In this document: positions 1-5,849 of the stretch, piece by piece
Layout of the letters: every line of letters begins with the position of its first letter
How positions within the stretch are numbered: the stretch's first letter is position 1
Assembly (NCBI GenBank): GCA_038240015.1
Contig: JBBSEF010000096.1
Location: 1-10,067, forward strand
Length of the DNA: 10,067 nucleotides
Reading direction: 5' to 3'
Origin: CAHJXF01 sp038240015
GTDB taxonomy: Bacteria > Pseudomonadota > Gammaproteobacteria > Burkholderiales > Burkholderiaceae_D
Translations under genes and position numbers: made by a program
The notes under the pieces: model-generated
What the model was told of the DNA's origin: nothing
Database searches by the model: none
What the model saw: the letters and a program-made list of their open reading frames with translations, nothing else

Positions 1-1727
1 CGGATCTGTGCGCCCGGATGTCCCTTCGCCAGATCGGCCGCGTGCGCGGCAAGCTTGTAGGTGATGATGCCGTCCTTCACGTCGTCCTTGTTCGGCAAGC
101 CGAGGTGTTCCTTGGGCGTCACGTAGCAAAGCATCGCGGTGCCGAACCAGCCGATCATCGCCGCGCCTATGCCCGATGTGATGTGGTCGTAGCCGGGCGC
201 GATGTCGGTCGTCAGCGGCCCCAAAGTATAGAACGGCGCTTCGCTACATTGATCCAATTGCAGATCCATGTTCTCTTTGATCAGATGCATGGGCACGTGA
301 CCCGGGCCTTCGATCATGGTCTGCACGTCGTGCTTCCACGCGATCTTCGTGAGTTCTCCAAGCGTCTTCAATTCGCTCAGCTGCGCTTCATCGTTGGCGT
401 CGTAGATGGAGCCGGGGCGCAGGCCGTCGCCGAGCGAGAAACTGACGTCGTAGGCCTTCATGATGTCGCAGATGTCCTCGAAGTGCGTATAGAGAAACGA
501 CTCCTTGTGATGCGACAGACACCACTTGGCCATGATCGAGCCGCCGCGACTGACGATACCTGTCATGCGTTTGGCGGTCATCGGGACATAGCGCAACAGC
601 ACGCCCGCGTGAATCGTGAAGTAGTCGACGCCCTGCTCGGCCTGCTCGATCAACGTGTCCTTGAAAATTTCCCACGTCAGTTCTTCGGCCTTGCCATCGA
701 CCTTCTCCAAGGCCTGATAGATCGGCACCGTGCCGATCGGCACCGGCGAATTGCGCACGATCCATTCGCGCGTCTCGTGGATGTGCTTGCCGGTCGACAG
801 ATCCATCACGGTGTCGCCGCCCCAGCGGATCGCCCAGGTCATCTTGTCGACCTCTTCGCCGATCGACGAGGTGACCGCGGAGTTGCCGATGTTGGCGTTG
901 ACCTTCACGAGAAAGTTGCGGCCGATGATCATCGGTTCGGACTCGGGATGGTTGATGTTCGCCGGGATGATGGCGCGGCCCCGGGCAACCTCTTCGCGCA
1001 CGAACTCGGGCGTGATCGTGCCGGGGATCGAGGCGCCGAACGACTGACCGGGATGCTGACGCAACAGCATCTCCGCCATCTTCGCGCCGGTCGGGCCCGC
1101 GTTCATCAGGCTGTCGACATAGCGCTCGCGCTCGAGGTTCTCGCGAATCGCGATGAACTCCATCTCCGGAGTAACGATGCCGCGGCGCGCGTAATGCATT
1201 TGCGAAACATTGAATCCCGGGCGCGCGCGGCGCGGGCGGCGATGCAGATCGAAGCGCAGCTCGGTCAGCTTGGCATCGGCGAGACGCTCGCGCCCATAGG
1301 AAGAACTTGGCCCGGGCAATTCTTCGACGTCGCCTCGCTCAGCGATCCATGCCGCACGCAACGCGGGTAATCCGGAGCGTATGTCGATGCGCGCCGAGGG
1401 ATCGGTGTACGGACCGCTGGTGTCGTAAACGAAGATCGGTGGATTGGGCTCGATCGATGCGGCAATCGCGCCATGCGCGGATGGGCCGCCGAAGACCGGC
1501 GTGTCGGATTGTTCGATGCGACGCATCGGCACGCGCACATCGGGCCGCGAGCCTTCGACATGAAACTTGCTCGATCGCGGCAGCGGCGCGATCGCAGCCG
1601 AGTCCACCTCGGCATTCGCAGCGGTAAAGGGCGTTGCGTGCGCGCCGTTGTGGCTACCCTTCTGCGCGGGTACAGCAGGCGTATGAGGGGACGTCGGATG
1701 GGCAAGCTCGGGGACGGCTGCGTTCAT
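1..1727 (-). CDS. thiC: Phosphomethylpyrimidine synthase ThiC (partial, C-terminus beyond window)
   Basis: ThiC converts aminoimidazole ribotide into hydroxymethylpyrimidine phosphate, the pyrimidine half of thiamine, by radical SAM chemistry in the cytoplasm. I translated the minus strand from the ATG at 1727 and found 575 codons with no stop. Clear family blocks include VYDTSGPYTDP, QMHYARRGIVTPEMEF, MNAGPTGAKMAEML, MAKWCLSHHKESFLYTHF, SFSLGDGLRPGSIYDANDEA, MIEGPGHVPMHLIKEN and GPLTTDIAPGYDHITSGIG. The last third of the barrel is present, but the C-terminal CxxCxxxxC iron-sulfur motif would lie past base 1. The start is supported by GGAG five bases upstream (1733-1736). Compared with typical ThiC proteins the N-terminus carries roughly 25-30 extra Ala/Pro/His-rich residues before the conserved region. 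Expression is probably controlled by the TPP riboswitch in the leader. The next gene on the right is divergently oriented. Confidence 0.97.
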   Translation of the reverse strand, partial: MNAAVPELAHPTSPHTPAVPAQKGSHNGAHATPFTAANAEVDSAAIAPLPRSSKFHVEGSRPDVRVPMRRIEQSDTPVFGGPSAHGAIAASIEPNPPIFVYDTSGPYTDPSARIDIRSGLPALRAAWIAERGDVEELPGPSSSYGRERLADAKLTELRFDLHRRPRRARPGFNVSQMHYARRGIVTPEMEFIAIRENLERERYVDSLMNAGPTGAKMAEMLLRQHPGQSFGASIPGTITPEFVREEVARGRAIIPANINHPESEPMIIGRNFLVKVNANIGNSAVTSSIGEEVDKMTWAIRWGGDTVMDLSTGKHIHETREWIVRNSPVPIGTVPIYQALEKVDGKAEELTWEIFKDTLIEQAEQGVDYFTIHAGVLLRYVPMTAKRMTGIVSRGGSIMAKWCLSHHKESFLYTHFEDICDIMKAYDVSFSLGDGLRPGSIYDANDEAQLSELKTLGELTKIAWKHDVQTMIEGPGHVPMHLIKENMDLQLDQCSEAPFYTLGPLTTDIAPGYDHITSGIGAAMIGWFGTAMLCYVTPKEHLGLPNKDDVKDGIITYKLAAHAADLAKGHPGAQI

Positions 1728-1730
1728 GAA

Positions 1731-1754
1731 GGCTCCAGAAAAAAATACGGAGCC
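1731..1754 (-). promoter_or_regulatory. Ribosome-binding-site sequestering hairpin of thiC
   Basis: GGCTCC (1754-1749) is exactly complementary to GGAGCC (1736-1731), which contains the thiC Shine-Dalgarno sequence GGAG. A 12-base T-rich loop separates the arms. Pairing would hide the ribosome binding site. The same GGCTCC is the 3' arm of the competing upstream hairpin, so the two structures are mutually exclusive. The logic fits a translational OFF switch: ligand-bound aptamer holds the upstream arm, releasing GGCTCC to block the ribosome binding site. Complementarity is seen directly; the switching is inferred. Confidence 0.65.
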
Positions 1755-1777
1755 GGGAACGTGATCCCCACGGCTCC
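1749..1777 (-). promoter_or_regulatory. GC-rich hairpin followed by T7 tract; anti-sequestor or terminator of the thiC riboswitch
   Basis: On the minus strand, GGAGCCG (1777-1771) pairs perfectly with CGGCTCC (1755-1749). A one-base bulge and two further G-C plus two G-U pairs extend the stem towards the loop. The stem is followed by GTA and seven T residues (1745-1739), so it resembles an intrinsic terminator. Its 5' arm, however, overlaps the conserved GTAGGGA and the P1 3' strand of the aptamer, so it should not form while the ligand-bound aptamer is intact. That argues for an anti-sequestor role in the thiamine-poor state, with the T tract being coincidental or weakly terminating. Which role dominates is inference. 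Confidence 0.6.
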
Positions 1778-1890
1778 CTACGGCGGCGTATGCGAATCGA
1801 TTGCCATGCGCGCCCAGGTTCGAAGGGTATTTCTCGCGATGCGTTGCGGTTCTGCTGCATGTGAACCGCAAACAAAGACCCCTGCGTGAA
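1767..1890 (-). ncRNA. TPP riboswitch (THI element) in thiC leader
   Basis: Read on the minus strand, the thiC leader carries the core blocks of the thiamine pyrophosphate aptamer in the right order. GGGGT (1882-1878) pairs with ATACCC (1830-1825) as P2. A perfect 9-bp P3 stem, TTGCGGTTC/GAACCGCAA (1863-1871 with 1844-1852), closes a 10-base loop. GAGAAATACCC is followed by TTCGAACCTG, then by GCCGTAGGGA at the 3' side. P1 can form from TTCACG (1890-1885) and CGTGGG (1772-1767). The usual CTGAGA reads GCGAGA here, and the P4/P5 arm is longer than in the E. coli thiM aptamer. TPP riboswitches upstream of thiC are well established and normally repress when thiamine pyrophosphate is abundant. 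I folded this by eye; a covariance-model search would settle the exact limits. Confidence 0.93.
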
Positions 1891-2217
1891 GCGCGCACGG
1901 TATGCCTTCGGTTTTGAAATAGCAAGCCGAGAGGCAGCGCCGATCGGAAACCATCTGCCTTTGCGAAACATCCACCCGAAGGAGGATTTGGTCGCGACGC
2001 GCCCAGCGTCTATGCTTGCGCGCCGTCTATCGACGTTTCCGCAGCGCTGTTGCGCGGCACTGTTGCGCGTTTCATCGCCGATTGCTGCACTTTGTCGCGC
2101 CGCGCTTGCGAGCCTGGCGCGTGCGAGGCGACAATCGGCCGCTGGGATGAACGCCCGGCTCGCGGAAGCCGGCTCCTTGGCCGCATTTTTTGGCACTGGC
2201 ATTTCAAGAACAACACC
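1891..2217. other. Divergent intergenic region between thiC leader and methyltransferase gene
   Basis: These 327 bases separate two divergent genes and should hold promoters for both. I find no convincing gene. An open frame on the plus strand runs through it and stops with TGA overlapping the ATG of the methyltransferase gene, but its product (rich in Ala and Arg) resembles nothing I know. A strong Shine-Dalgarno-like AAGGAGGA at 1979-1986 has no properly spaced start codon: TTG at 1988 is too close and ATG at 2012 too far. No clear sigma-70 promoter stands out on the plus strand. Confidence 0.6.
1899..1926 (-). promoter_or_regulatory. Weak candidate promoter for thiC
   Basis: On the minus strand, CTTGCT (1926-1921) lies 16 bases before CATACC (1904-1899). 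The spacing is nearly right for a housekeeping sigma factor, and transcription would begin close to the first base of the aptamer P1 at 1890. The match to TTGACA/TATAAT is poor, so the call rests mostly on position. Confidence 0.25.
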
Positions 2218-2928
2218 ATGAGCACCAACTTGCCTCGCGACTCCGCGATCGAACGCGCGCGCTCGAACATGATCGAGCAGCAGATCCGCACCTGGGAGGT
2301 TCTCTCGCAGGAGGTGCTCGACATCCTGCAGATCGTCCATCGCGAAGATTTCGTTCCGGAAGCCTATCGTGCGCTGGCCTTCGTCGACACCGAAATTCCG
2401 TTGATCGTCGATAGCGAAGAAACCGGGGAGACCATGCTTGCGCCGAAGTTCGAAGCCCGCATCCTGCAGGAAGTCGCGGTGCGGGCCAACGACACCGTGC
2501 TCGAGATCGGCGCCGGTTCGGGCTACATGGCCGCGCTGCTCGCGTTCAAGGCCGAGCGCGTGGTCAGTGTCGAGATCGATCCGCGTCTGAAGGCGTTCGC
2601 CGAATCCAACTGCGCGCGGGCGAACGTGCACAACGTGCGCGTCGAACTCGGCAATGGCGTTGGCGATGACGAAAGCGCGAGCGGCTGGTCCGCCATCGGC
2701 GAGGTCGATGTGCTGGTCGTGTCAGGCTCGTTGCCGTTCGTGCCCAAGTCACTGCTCGACCGGGTCCGCATCGGAGGCCGCCTCGCCGCCGTCGTCGGCG
2801 ATGCGCCCGCGATGTCGGCCCAGATCTGGCGCCGCACCGGAGAGGCGACCTGGGACACGGTCAAGATTTTCGAGACCGTCGTCAAGCGGCTGCGCGATGC
2901 GCCGCGTCTGTCTCGATTCACTTTTTAG
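2218..2928 (+). CDS. PIMT-family SAM-dependent methyltransferase (divergent protein-L-isoaspartate O-methyltransferase)
   Basis: The 236-residue product belongs to the protein-L-isoaspartate O-methyltransferase family, soluble SAM-dependent enzymes that repair damaged aspartyl residues. The SAM-binding motif I, VLEIGAGSGYMAALLA, is at about residues 94-109. It is followed by VSVEIDPRL (motif II-like, 116-124) and VRIGGRLAAVVGD (183-195). The N-terminal MIEQQIRTWEVL and REDFVP blocks are typical of this proteobacterial subgroup. The canonical substrate-side sequence ISQP just before motif I is replaced by MLAP (73-76), so true isoaspartate repair activity is not assured. I chose the ATG at 2218 because the homology begins there; an in-frame extension back to 2050 has no family resemblance. 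The Shine-Dalgarno is weak. The rhodanese gene follows 17 bases later and tolC after that, suggesting one operon. Confidence 0.85.
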   Translation: MSTNLPRDSAIERARSNMIEQQIRTWEVLSQEVLDILQIVHREDFVPEAYRALAFVDTEIPLIVDSEETGETMLAPKFEARILQEVAVRANDTVLEIGAGSGYMAALLAFKAERVVSVEIDPRLKAFAESNCARANVHNVRVELGNGVGDDESASGWSAIGEVDVLVVSGSLPFVPKSLLDRVRIGGRLAAVVGDAPAMSAQIWRRTGEATWDTVKIFETVVKRLRDAPRLSRFTF

Positions 2929-2945
2929 CCGCTCGCGTTTCGACC

Positions 2946-3275
2946 ATGGAGATCCACGCATTGAGCGCTCCCGATCTTGCTTCATGGCTTGCCGATCGAA
3001 CCCGGTCGCGCCCGATGCTGCTCGACGTGCGCGAGCCGTGGGAGTTCTCCACCTGCCGACTGGACGACTCGCACTCGATTCCGATGCGCGACGTGCCCGC
3101 GCGCATCGATGAGATCGCGCTCGATGCGCCGATCGTCTGCATCTGCCATCACGGCGCGCGCAGCATGCAGGTCGCCGCTTTTCTCGCGGCACGCGGTGCG
3201 AGCGACTTGTACAACCTCACCGGCGGCGTGGCCGCGTGGGCGCATCAGGTCGATCCATCGTTCCCAATCTATTGA
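2946..3275 (+). CDS. Single-domain rhodanese-like sulfurtransferase
   Basis: The 109-residue product is one rhodanese domain, a cytoplasmic fold that carries sulfane sulfur on a cysteine as a persulfide. LLDVREPWEF (25-34) is the family's first conserved block. The active-site loop CHHGARS (67-73) fits CxxGxRS with the catalytic cysteine at 67, so it should be catalytically competent. The C-terminal NLTGGVAAWA is the usual closing block. Length is typical for stand-alone rhodaneses of the GlpE/YgaP type. There is no signal peptide. The gene follows the methyltransferase by 17 bases and precedes tolC by 99, on the same strand. From memory, this trio is a recurrent arrangement in beta- and gammaproteobacteria. 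Sulfur donor and acceptor are unknown. Confidence 0.92.
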   Translation: MEIHALSAPDLASWLADRTRSRPMLLDVREPWEFSTCRLDDSHSIPMRDVPARIDEIALDAPIVCICHHGARSMQVAAFLAARGASDLYNLTGGVAAWAHQVDPSFPIY

Positions 3276-3374
3276 CGATCCGGCTTCGACCGCGGCGACA
3301 CCTCGAATCGACTTCTTCCTGCGCTTGCCGACTCCTTTTCGACTCCTTTCTTTCAACGACCCAACGACCGCGCG

Positions 3375-4724
3375 ATGCACGAACAACATTTAATCAAACG
3401 AACGGGTGTCACCATCGCGATCGGCATCATCGGCGCGTTCGGCTTGCTTGCAAGCGCGAGTGCCGCCGACCTGATCCAGGTCTATCGCGATGCCGCGACC
3501 AACGACGCGCAATACGCGTCGGCGCGCAACCTTCTGCTCGCCGGGCGCGAACGCCTGCCGCAGGGACTGTCGCTGCTGTTGCCGCAGATCAACGCCACGG
3601 CGTCGGGCGCGCGCGTCAATACGCAGCTCAACGAGCCGCAACCGTTCGGTGGTTTTTCGTCGACCTATAACCAGCACGCCTACACGCTGTCGCTGTCGCA
3701 GCCGCTATTTCGCTGGGCCAACTATCAACAGTTTCAGCAGGGCAAGCTCAGCGTCCTTTTTTCCGAGGCGCAATTCGCTCAGGCCCAGGAGGATCTGATC
3801 GTTCGCGTCACGCAGGCTTACTTCGACGTGCTGTACGCCGAAGACAGCATCAACTTCATCGTCGCTCAAAAGGCCGCGATCTCCGAACAGCTCGCGTCGG
3901 CCAAGCGGAACTTCGAAGTCGGCACGTCCACCATCACAGACACCAACGACGCGCAGGCCAAATACGATCTCGCGGTCGCGCAGGAAATTCTTTCGCGCAG
4001 CAACCTCGACATTGCGCGCGCGGCGCTTCAGCAAATCATCGGCAAGCCGCCCGCCAATCTCGCGCCTTTGATTCGCGACGTGCAGATGTCCCCGCCGCAA
4101 CCGGGCGAGATCGAACCTTGGGTGGCGTCGGCCGAACAGCAGAACTATCTGGTTGCGCAGAACCAGGCCAACCTGGAAATCGCCAAACGCCAGATTCAAG
4201 TCAATCGTGCCGGGCACTATCCGACCGTCGATCTGGTCGCCTCCCGCACCTACACCAACAACGGCAATACGGGATTTTCCGTCGTCACCTCGCAGACCAG
4301 CAACTCGATCGGCCTGCAATTGAGCGTGCCGATCTTTTCGGGCGGGTTCACGTCATCGAAAGTACGCGAAGGCATCGCTCTCGCCGACAAGGCCGAGAAC
4401 GATCTCGATTTCGCGCGGCGCACGGCCGCGCAAAGCGCGCGCCAGGCTTACTTCGGCGTGACCAGCGGGCTCGCGCAAGTCAGGGCCTTGCAAGCGGCGG
4501 AAGTGTCGAGCCAGAGTGCGCTTGATTCCAACAAGCTGGGCTACCAGGTCGGCGTGCGCATCAACATCGACGTGCTGAACGCGCAGCAGCAGCTCTACTC
4601 CACCCAGCGCGATCTCGCCCGTGCGCGCTACGACACATTGCTCAACGGCCTGCGCTTGAAGTCGGCCGCCGGCACGCTGACCGAGGAAGATCTCGCGCGC
4701 ATCAACGCGTTGCTGCTGCATTGA
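3375..4724 (+). CDS. tolC: TolC-family outer membrane channel protein
   Basis: The 449-residue product is a TolC-type outer membrane factor, a trimeric beta-barrel and alpha-helical tunnel. It docks with inner membrane pumps for drug efflux or type I secretion. Residues 1-30 form a Sec signal peptide (basic KR at 8-9, hydrophobic core, ASA before the predicted cut, mature start ADLIQVYRDA). The N-terminal repeat block (DLIQVYRDAATNDAQYASAR), RLPQGLSLLLPQINATASG, SLSQPLFRW and the second-repeat LQLSVPIFSGG are hallmark sequences. Repeat symmetry is visible: SQPLFRW in the first half corresponds to SVPIFSGG in the second. Length is normal. No obvious Shine-Dalgarno precedes the ATG; the leader is pyrimidine-rich. 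No pump genes adjoin it, so the partner is elsewhere. A 5-bp hairpin without a T run follows at 4766-4780. Confidence 0.95.
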   Translation: MHEQHLIKRTGVTIAIGIIGAFGLLASASAADLIQVYRDAATNDAQYASARNLLLAGRERLPQGLSLLLPQINATASGARVNTQLNEPQPFGGFSSTYNQHAYTLSLSQPLFRWANYQQFQQGKLSVLFSEAQFAQAQEDLIVRVTQAYFDVLYAEDSINFIVAQKAAISEQLASAKRNFEVGTSTITDTNDAQAKYDLAVAQEILSRSNLDIARAALQQIIGKPPANLAPLIRDVQMSPPQPGEIEPWVASAEQQNYLVAQNQANLEIAKRQIQVNRAGHYPTVDLVASRTYTNNGNTGFSVVTSQTSNSIGLQLSVPIFSGGFTSSKVREGIALADKAENDLDFARRTAAQSARQAYFGVTSGLAQVRALQAAEVSSQSALDSNKLGYQVGVRINIDVLNAQQQLYSTQRDLARARYDTLLNGLRLKSAAGTLTEEDLARINALLLH

Positions 4725-4726
4725 TC

Positions 4727-4753
4727 GGAATAGAAGCCTGCTGCTGCGCGTTT
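4727..4753 (+). promoter_or_regulatory. Weak candidate ECF-type promoter upstream of the lipoprotein gene
   Basis: GGAATAG (4727-4733) lies 15 bases before CGTTT (4749-4753), reminiscent of ECF promoters with GGAAC-like -35 and CGT-like -10 elements. It begins three bases after the tolC stop, the position expected for an autoregulated promoter of the lipoprotein/sigma/anti-sigma unit. The match is loose. Confidence 0.2.
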
Positions 4754-4765
4754 GCTCCTCGATGA

Positions 4766-4780
4766 CCGGCATCCAGCCGG
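4766..4780 (+). other. Short GC hairpin between tolC and the lipoprotein gene
   Basis: CCGGC (4766-4770), loop ATCCA, GCCGG (4776-4780) form a perfect 5-bp hairpin. No T tract follows, so it is at best a weak terminator or mRNA end for tolC. It lies about 20 bases upstream of the lipoprotein start. Confidence 0.4.
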
Positions 4781-4802
4781 CCGCGCACCTCAGGAACGAA
4801 TG

Positions 4803-5219
4803 ATGAATATTCATGTATCGCGGTTATTGCAACAGCGAGCCTCGCGTCTTGCCGCCGTCCTTTCCGCCTCCATCGTTCTGACCGCATGTGCCGCCATGAG
4901 CGACGGCATGATGCCCGCCAAGGTCGCCGACGGCGCGATGACCAATGCGGCCGGCATGACGCTCTACACCTTCGACAAAGACACGGCGGGCGGCGGCAAG
5001 AGCGCCTGCAACGGCGCGTGCGTCGCCATCTGGCCCGCGTTCAGCGCGTCGGCTGACGCGAAGGCCGCGGGCGACTGGAGCGTCGTCACCCGCGACGACG
5101 GCGCGCGCCAATGGGCATACAAAGGCAAGCCGCTCTACCTGTTCGCTCGCGATGCCAAGGCCGGAGACCGGACCGGCGACGGTTTCAACAACAACATCTG
5201 GCACGTCGCGCGGCCGTGA
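4803..5219 (+). CDS. Small lipoprotein with two Yx(F/W/Y)xxD motifs (COG4315 / Lipoprotein_15 type)
   Basis: The product is a 138-residue predicted lipoprotein. A basic N-terminus (MNIHVSRLLQQRASRL) leads to a hydrophobic stretch ending in the lipobox LTAC, with the lipidated cysteine at 29. The mature part has two copies of the conserved motif: YTFDKD (55-60) and YLFARD (112-117). A CNGAC pair (69-73) followed by IWPAF matches the pattern of this family, whose function is unknown. Residue 30 after the cysteine is Ala, so outer membrane sorting is likely by the E. coli +2 rule. Start: two tandem ATGs at 4800 and 4803; AGGA at 4792-4795 is better spaced for 4803. An in-frame TTG at 4752 would spoil the signal peptide. 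The ECF sigma gene follows after 34 bases, suggesting that this lipoprotein is its target or sensor partner. Confidence 0.88.
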   Translation: MNIHVSRLLQQRASRLAAVLSASIVLTACAAMSDGMMPAKVADGAMTNAAGMTLYTFDKDTAGGGKSACNGACVAIWPAFSASADAKAAGDWSVVTRDDGARQWAYKGKPLYLFARDAKAGDRTGDGFNNNIWHVARP

Positions 5220-5253
5220 TCGCCTTGCGACCGTTCGATCGATTCGCCTCGCG

Positions 5254-5820
5254 ATGAGTTTTTCAGGCGCGGATCTCGAGGCCCTGATTCCGCGCCTGCG
5301 ACGTTATGCGTGCGCATTGGCGCGGCATCCGGTGCGCGCCGACGATCTGGTGCCGGACGCGCTCGAGCGCGCGTGGTCGCGCCGCAGGCAGTGGCAGCGC
5401 GGCACCGATCTGCGCGCGTGGGTGTTCGCGATCCTGCACAACGTGTTCATCAGCGACATGCGGCGCTTCGCGGTGCGCGGCTATGACGCCGATGCCATCG
5501 ACGACGATGCGCTCGCCCATCAACACGCAGGCGGCGCCAGCGACGCGGGCATGATGCTCGACATCGAACGCGCGCTGGCCGCGTTGTCCGTGGAGCAACG
5601 CGCCGTGGTGTTGCTGGTCGGGCTCGAAGACCTCGGTTATCGCGAGACCGCGGAGGTGCTCGGCATTCCCATCGGGACCGTCATGTCGCGACTCGCGCGC
5701 GGACGAGCGCGCTTGCGCGCATTGATGGACGGGAATGTGCAACCCCGTCTCGACGTCTCCTCGTCATCGCGGGCCGATGCATCGCCGCCTGTGCAAATCG
5801 TTCGGCGGGACGTGCACTGA
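5254..5820 (+). CDS. ECF-type RNA polymerase sigma factor
   Basis: The 188-residue product is an extracytoplasmic-function sigma factor (group 4, sigma-70 family). Region 2 spans about residues 11-72 and includes RADDLVPDALERAW and WVFAILHNVFISDMRR. Region 4 spans about 104-157, with the helix-turn-helix in GYRETAEVLGIPIGTVMSRLARGRARLR. The family usually has DLVQDT or DLVQET in region 2.2; here it is DLVPDA, a proline in an unusual spot. The 30-residue C-terminal tail is Ser-rich and not conserved in the family. I start at ATG 5254 because region 2 begins soon after and the preceding gene stops at 5219. I see no clear Shine-Dalgarno, so translation may be coupled. The anti-sigma gene follows after 29 bases. 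Confidence 0.94.
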   Translation: MSFSGADLEALIPRLRRYACALARHPVRADDLVPDALERAWSRRRQWQRGTDLRAWVFAILHNVFISDMRRFAVRGYDADAIDDDALAHQHAGGASDAGMMLDIERALAALSVEQRAVVLLVGLEDLGYRETAEVLGIPIGTVMSRLARGRARLRALMDGNVQPRLDVSSSSRADASPPVQIVRRDVH

Positions 5821-5849
5821 ATATCCGCAACCTTGATCCGAAAAACCCC

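Noticed and set aside
18..1370. A 450-codon plus-strand open frame opposite thiC
   Set aside because: It lies antisense to a clearly conserved thiC, its product is Arg/His/Asp-rich with no family resemblance, and long antisense frames are expected in GC-rich genes.
2050..2217. N-terminal extension of the methyltransferase to 2050
   Set aside because: The added residues are rich in Arg, Cys and Ala and show no homology; family similarity begins at the ATG at 2218.
1654..2631. A 325-codon minus-strand frame spanning the thiC leader and the methyltransferase gene
   Set aside because: It crosses the TPP riboswitch and runs antisense to a well-supported gene. Its product shows no conserved motif.
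4752..4802. TTG start for the lipoprotein at 4752
   Set aside because: It would put 17 residues including Asp, Arg and Glu ahead of the signal peptide; ATG 4803 has AGGA at a good distance.
5152..5253. Upstream start of the sigma factor overlapping the lipoprotein gene
   Set aside because: The extension lacks sigma homology and overlaps conserved codons of the lipoprotein gene in another frame.
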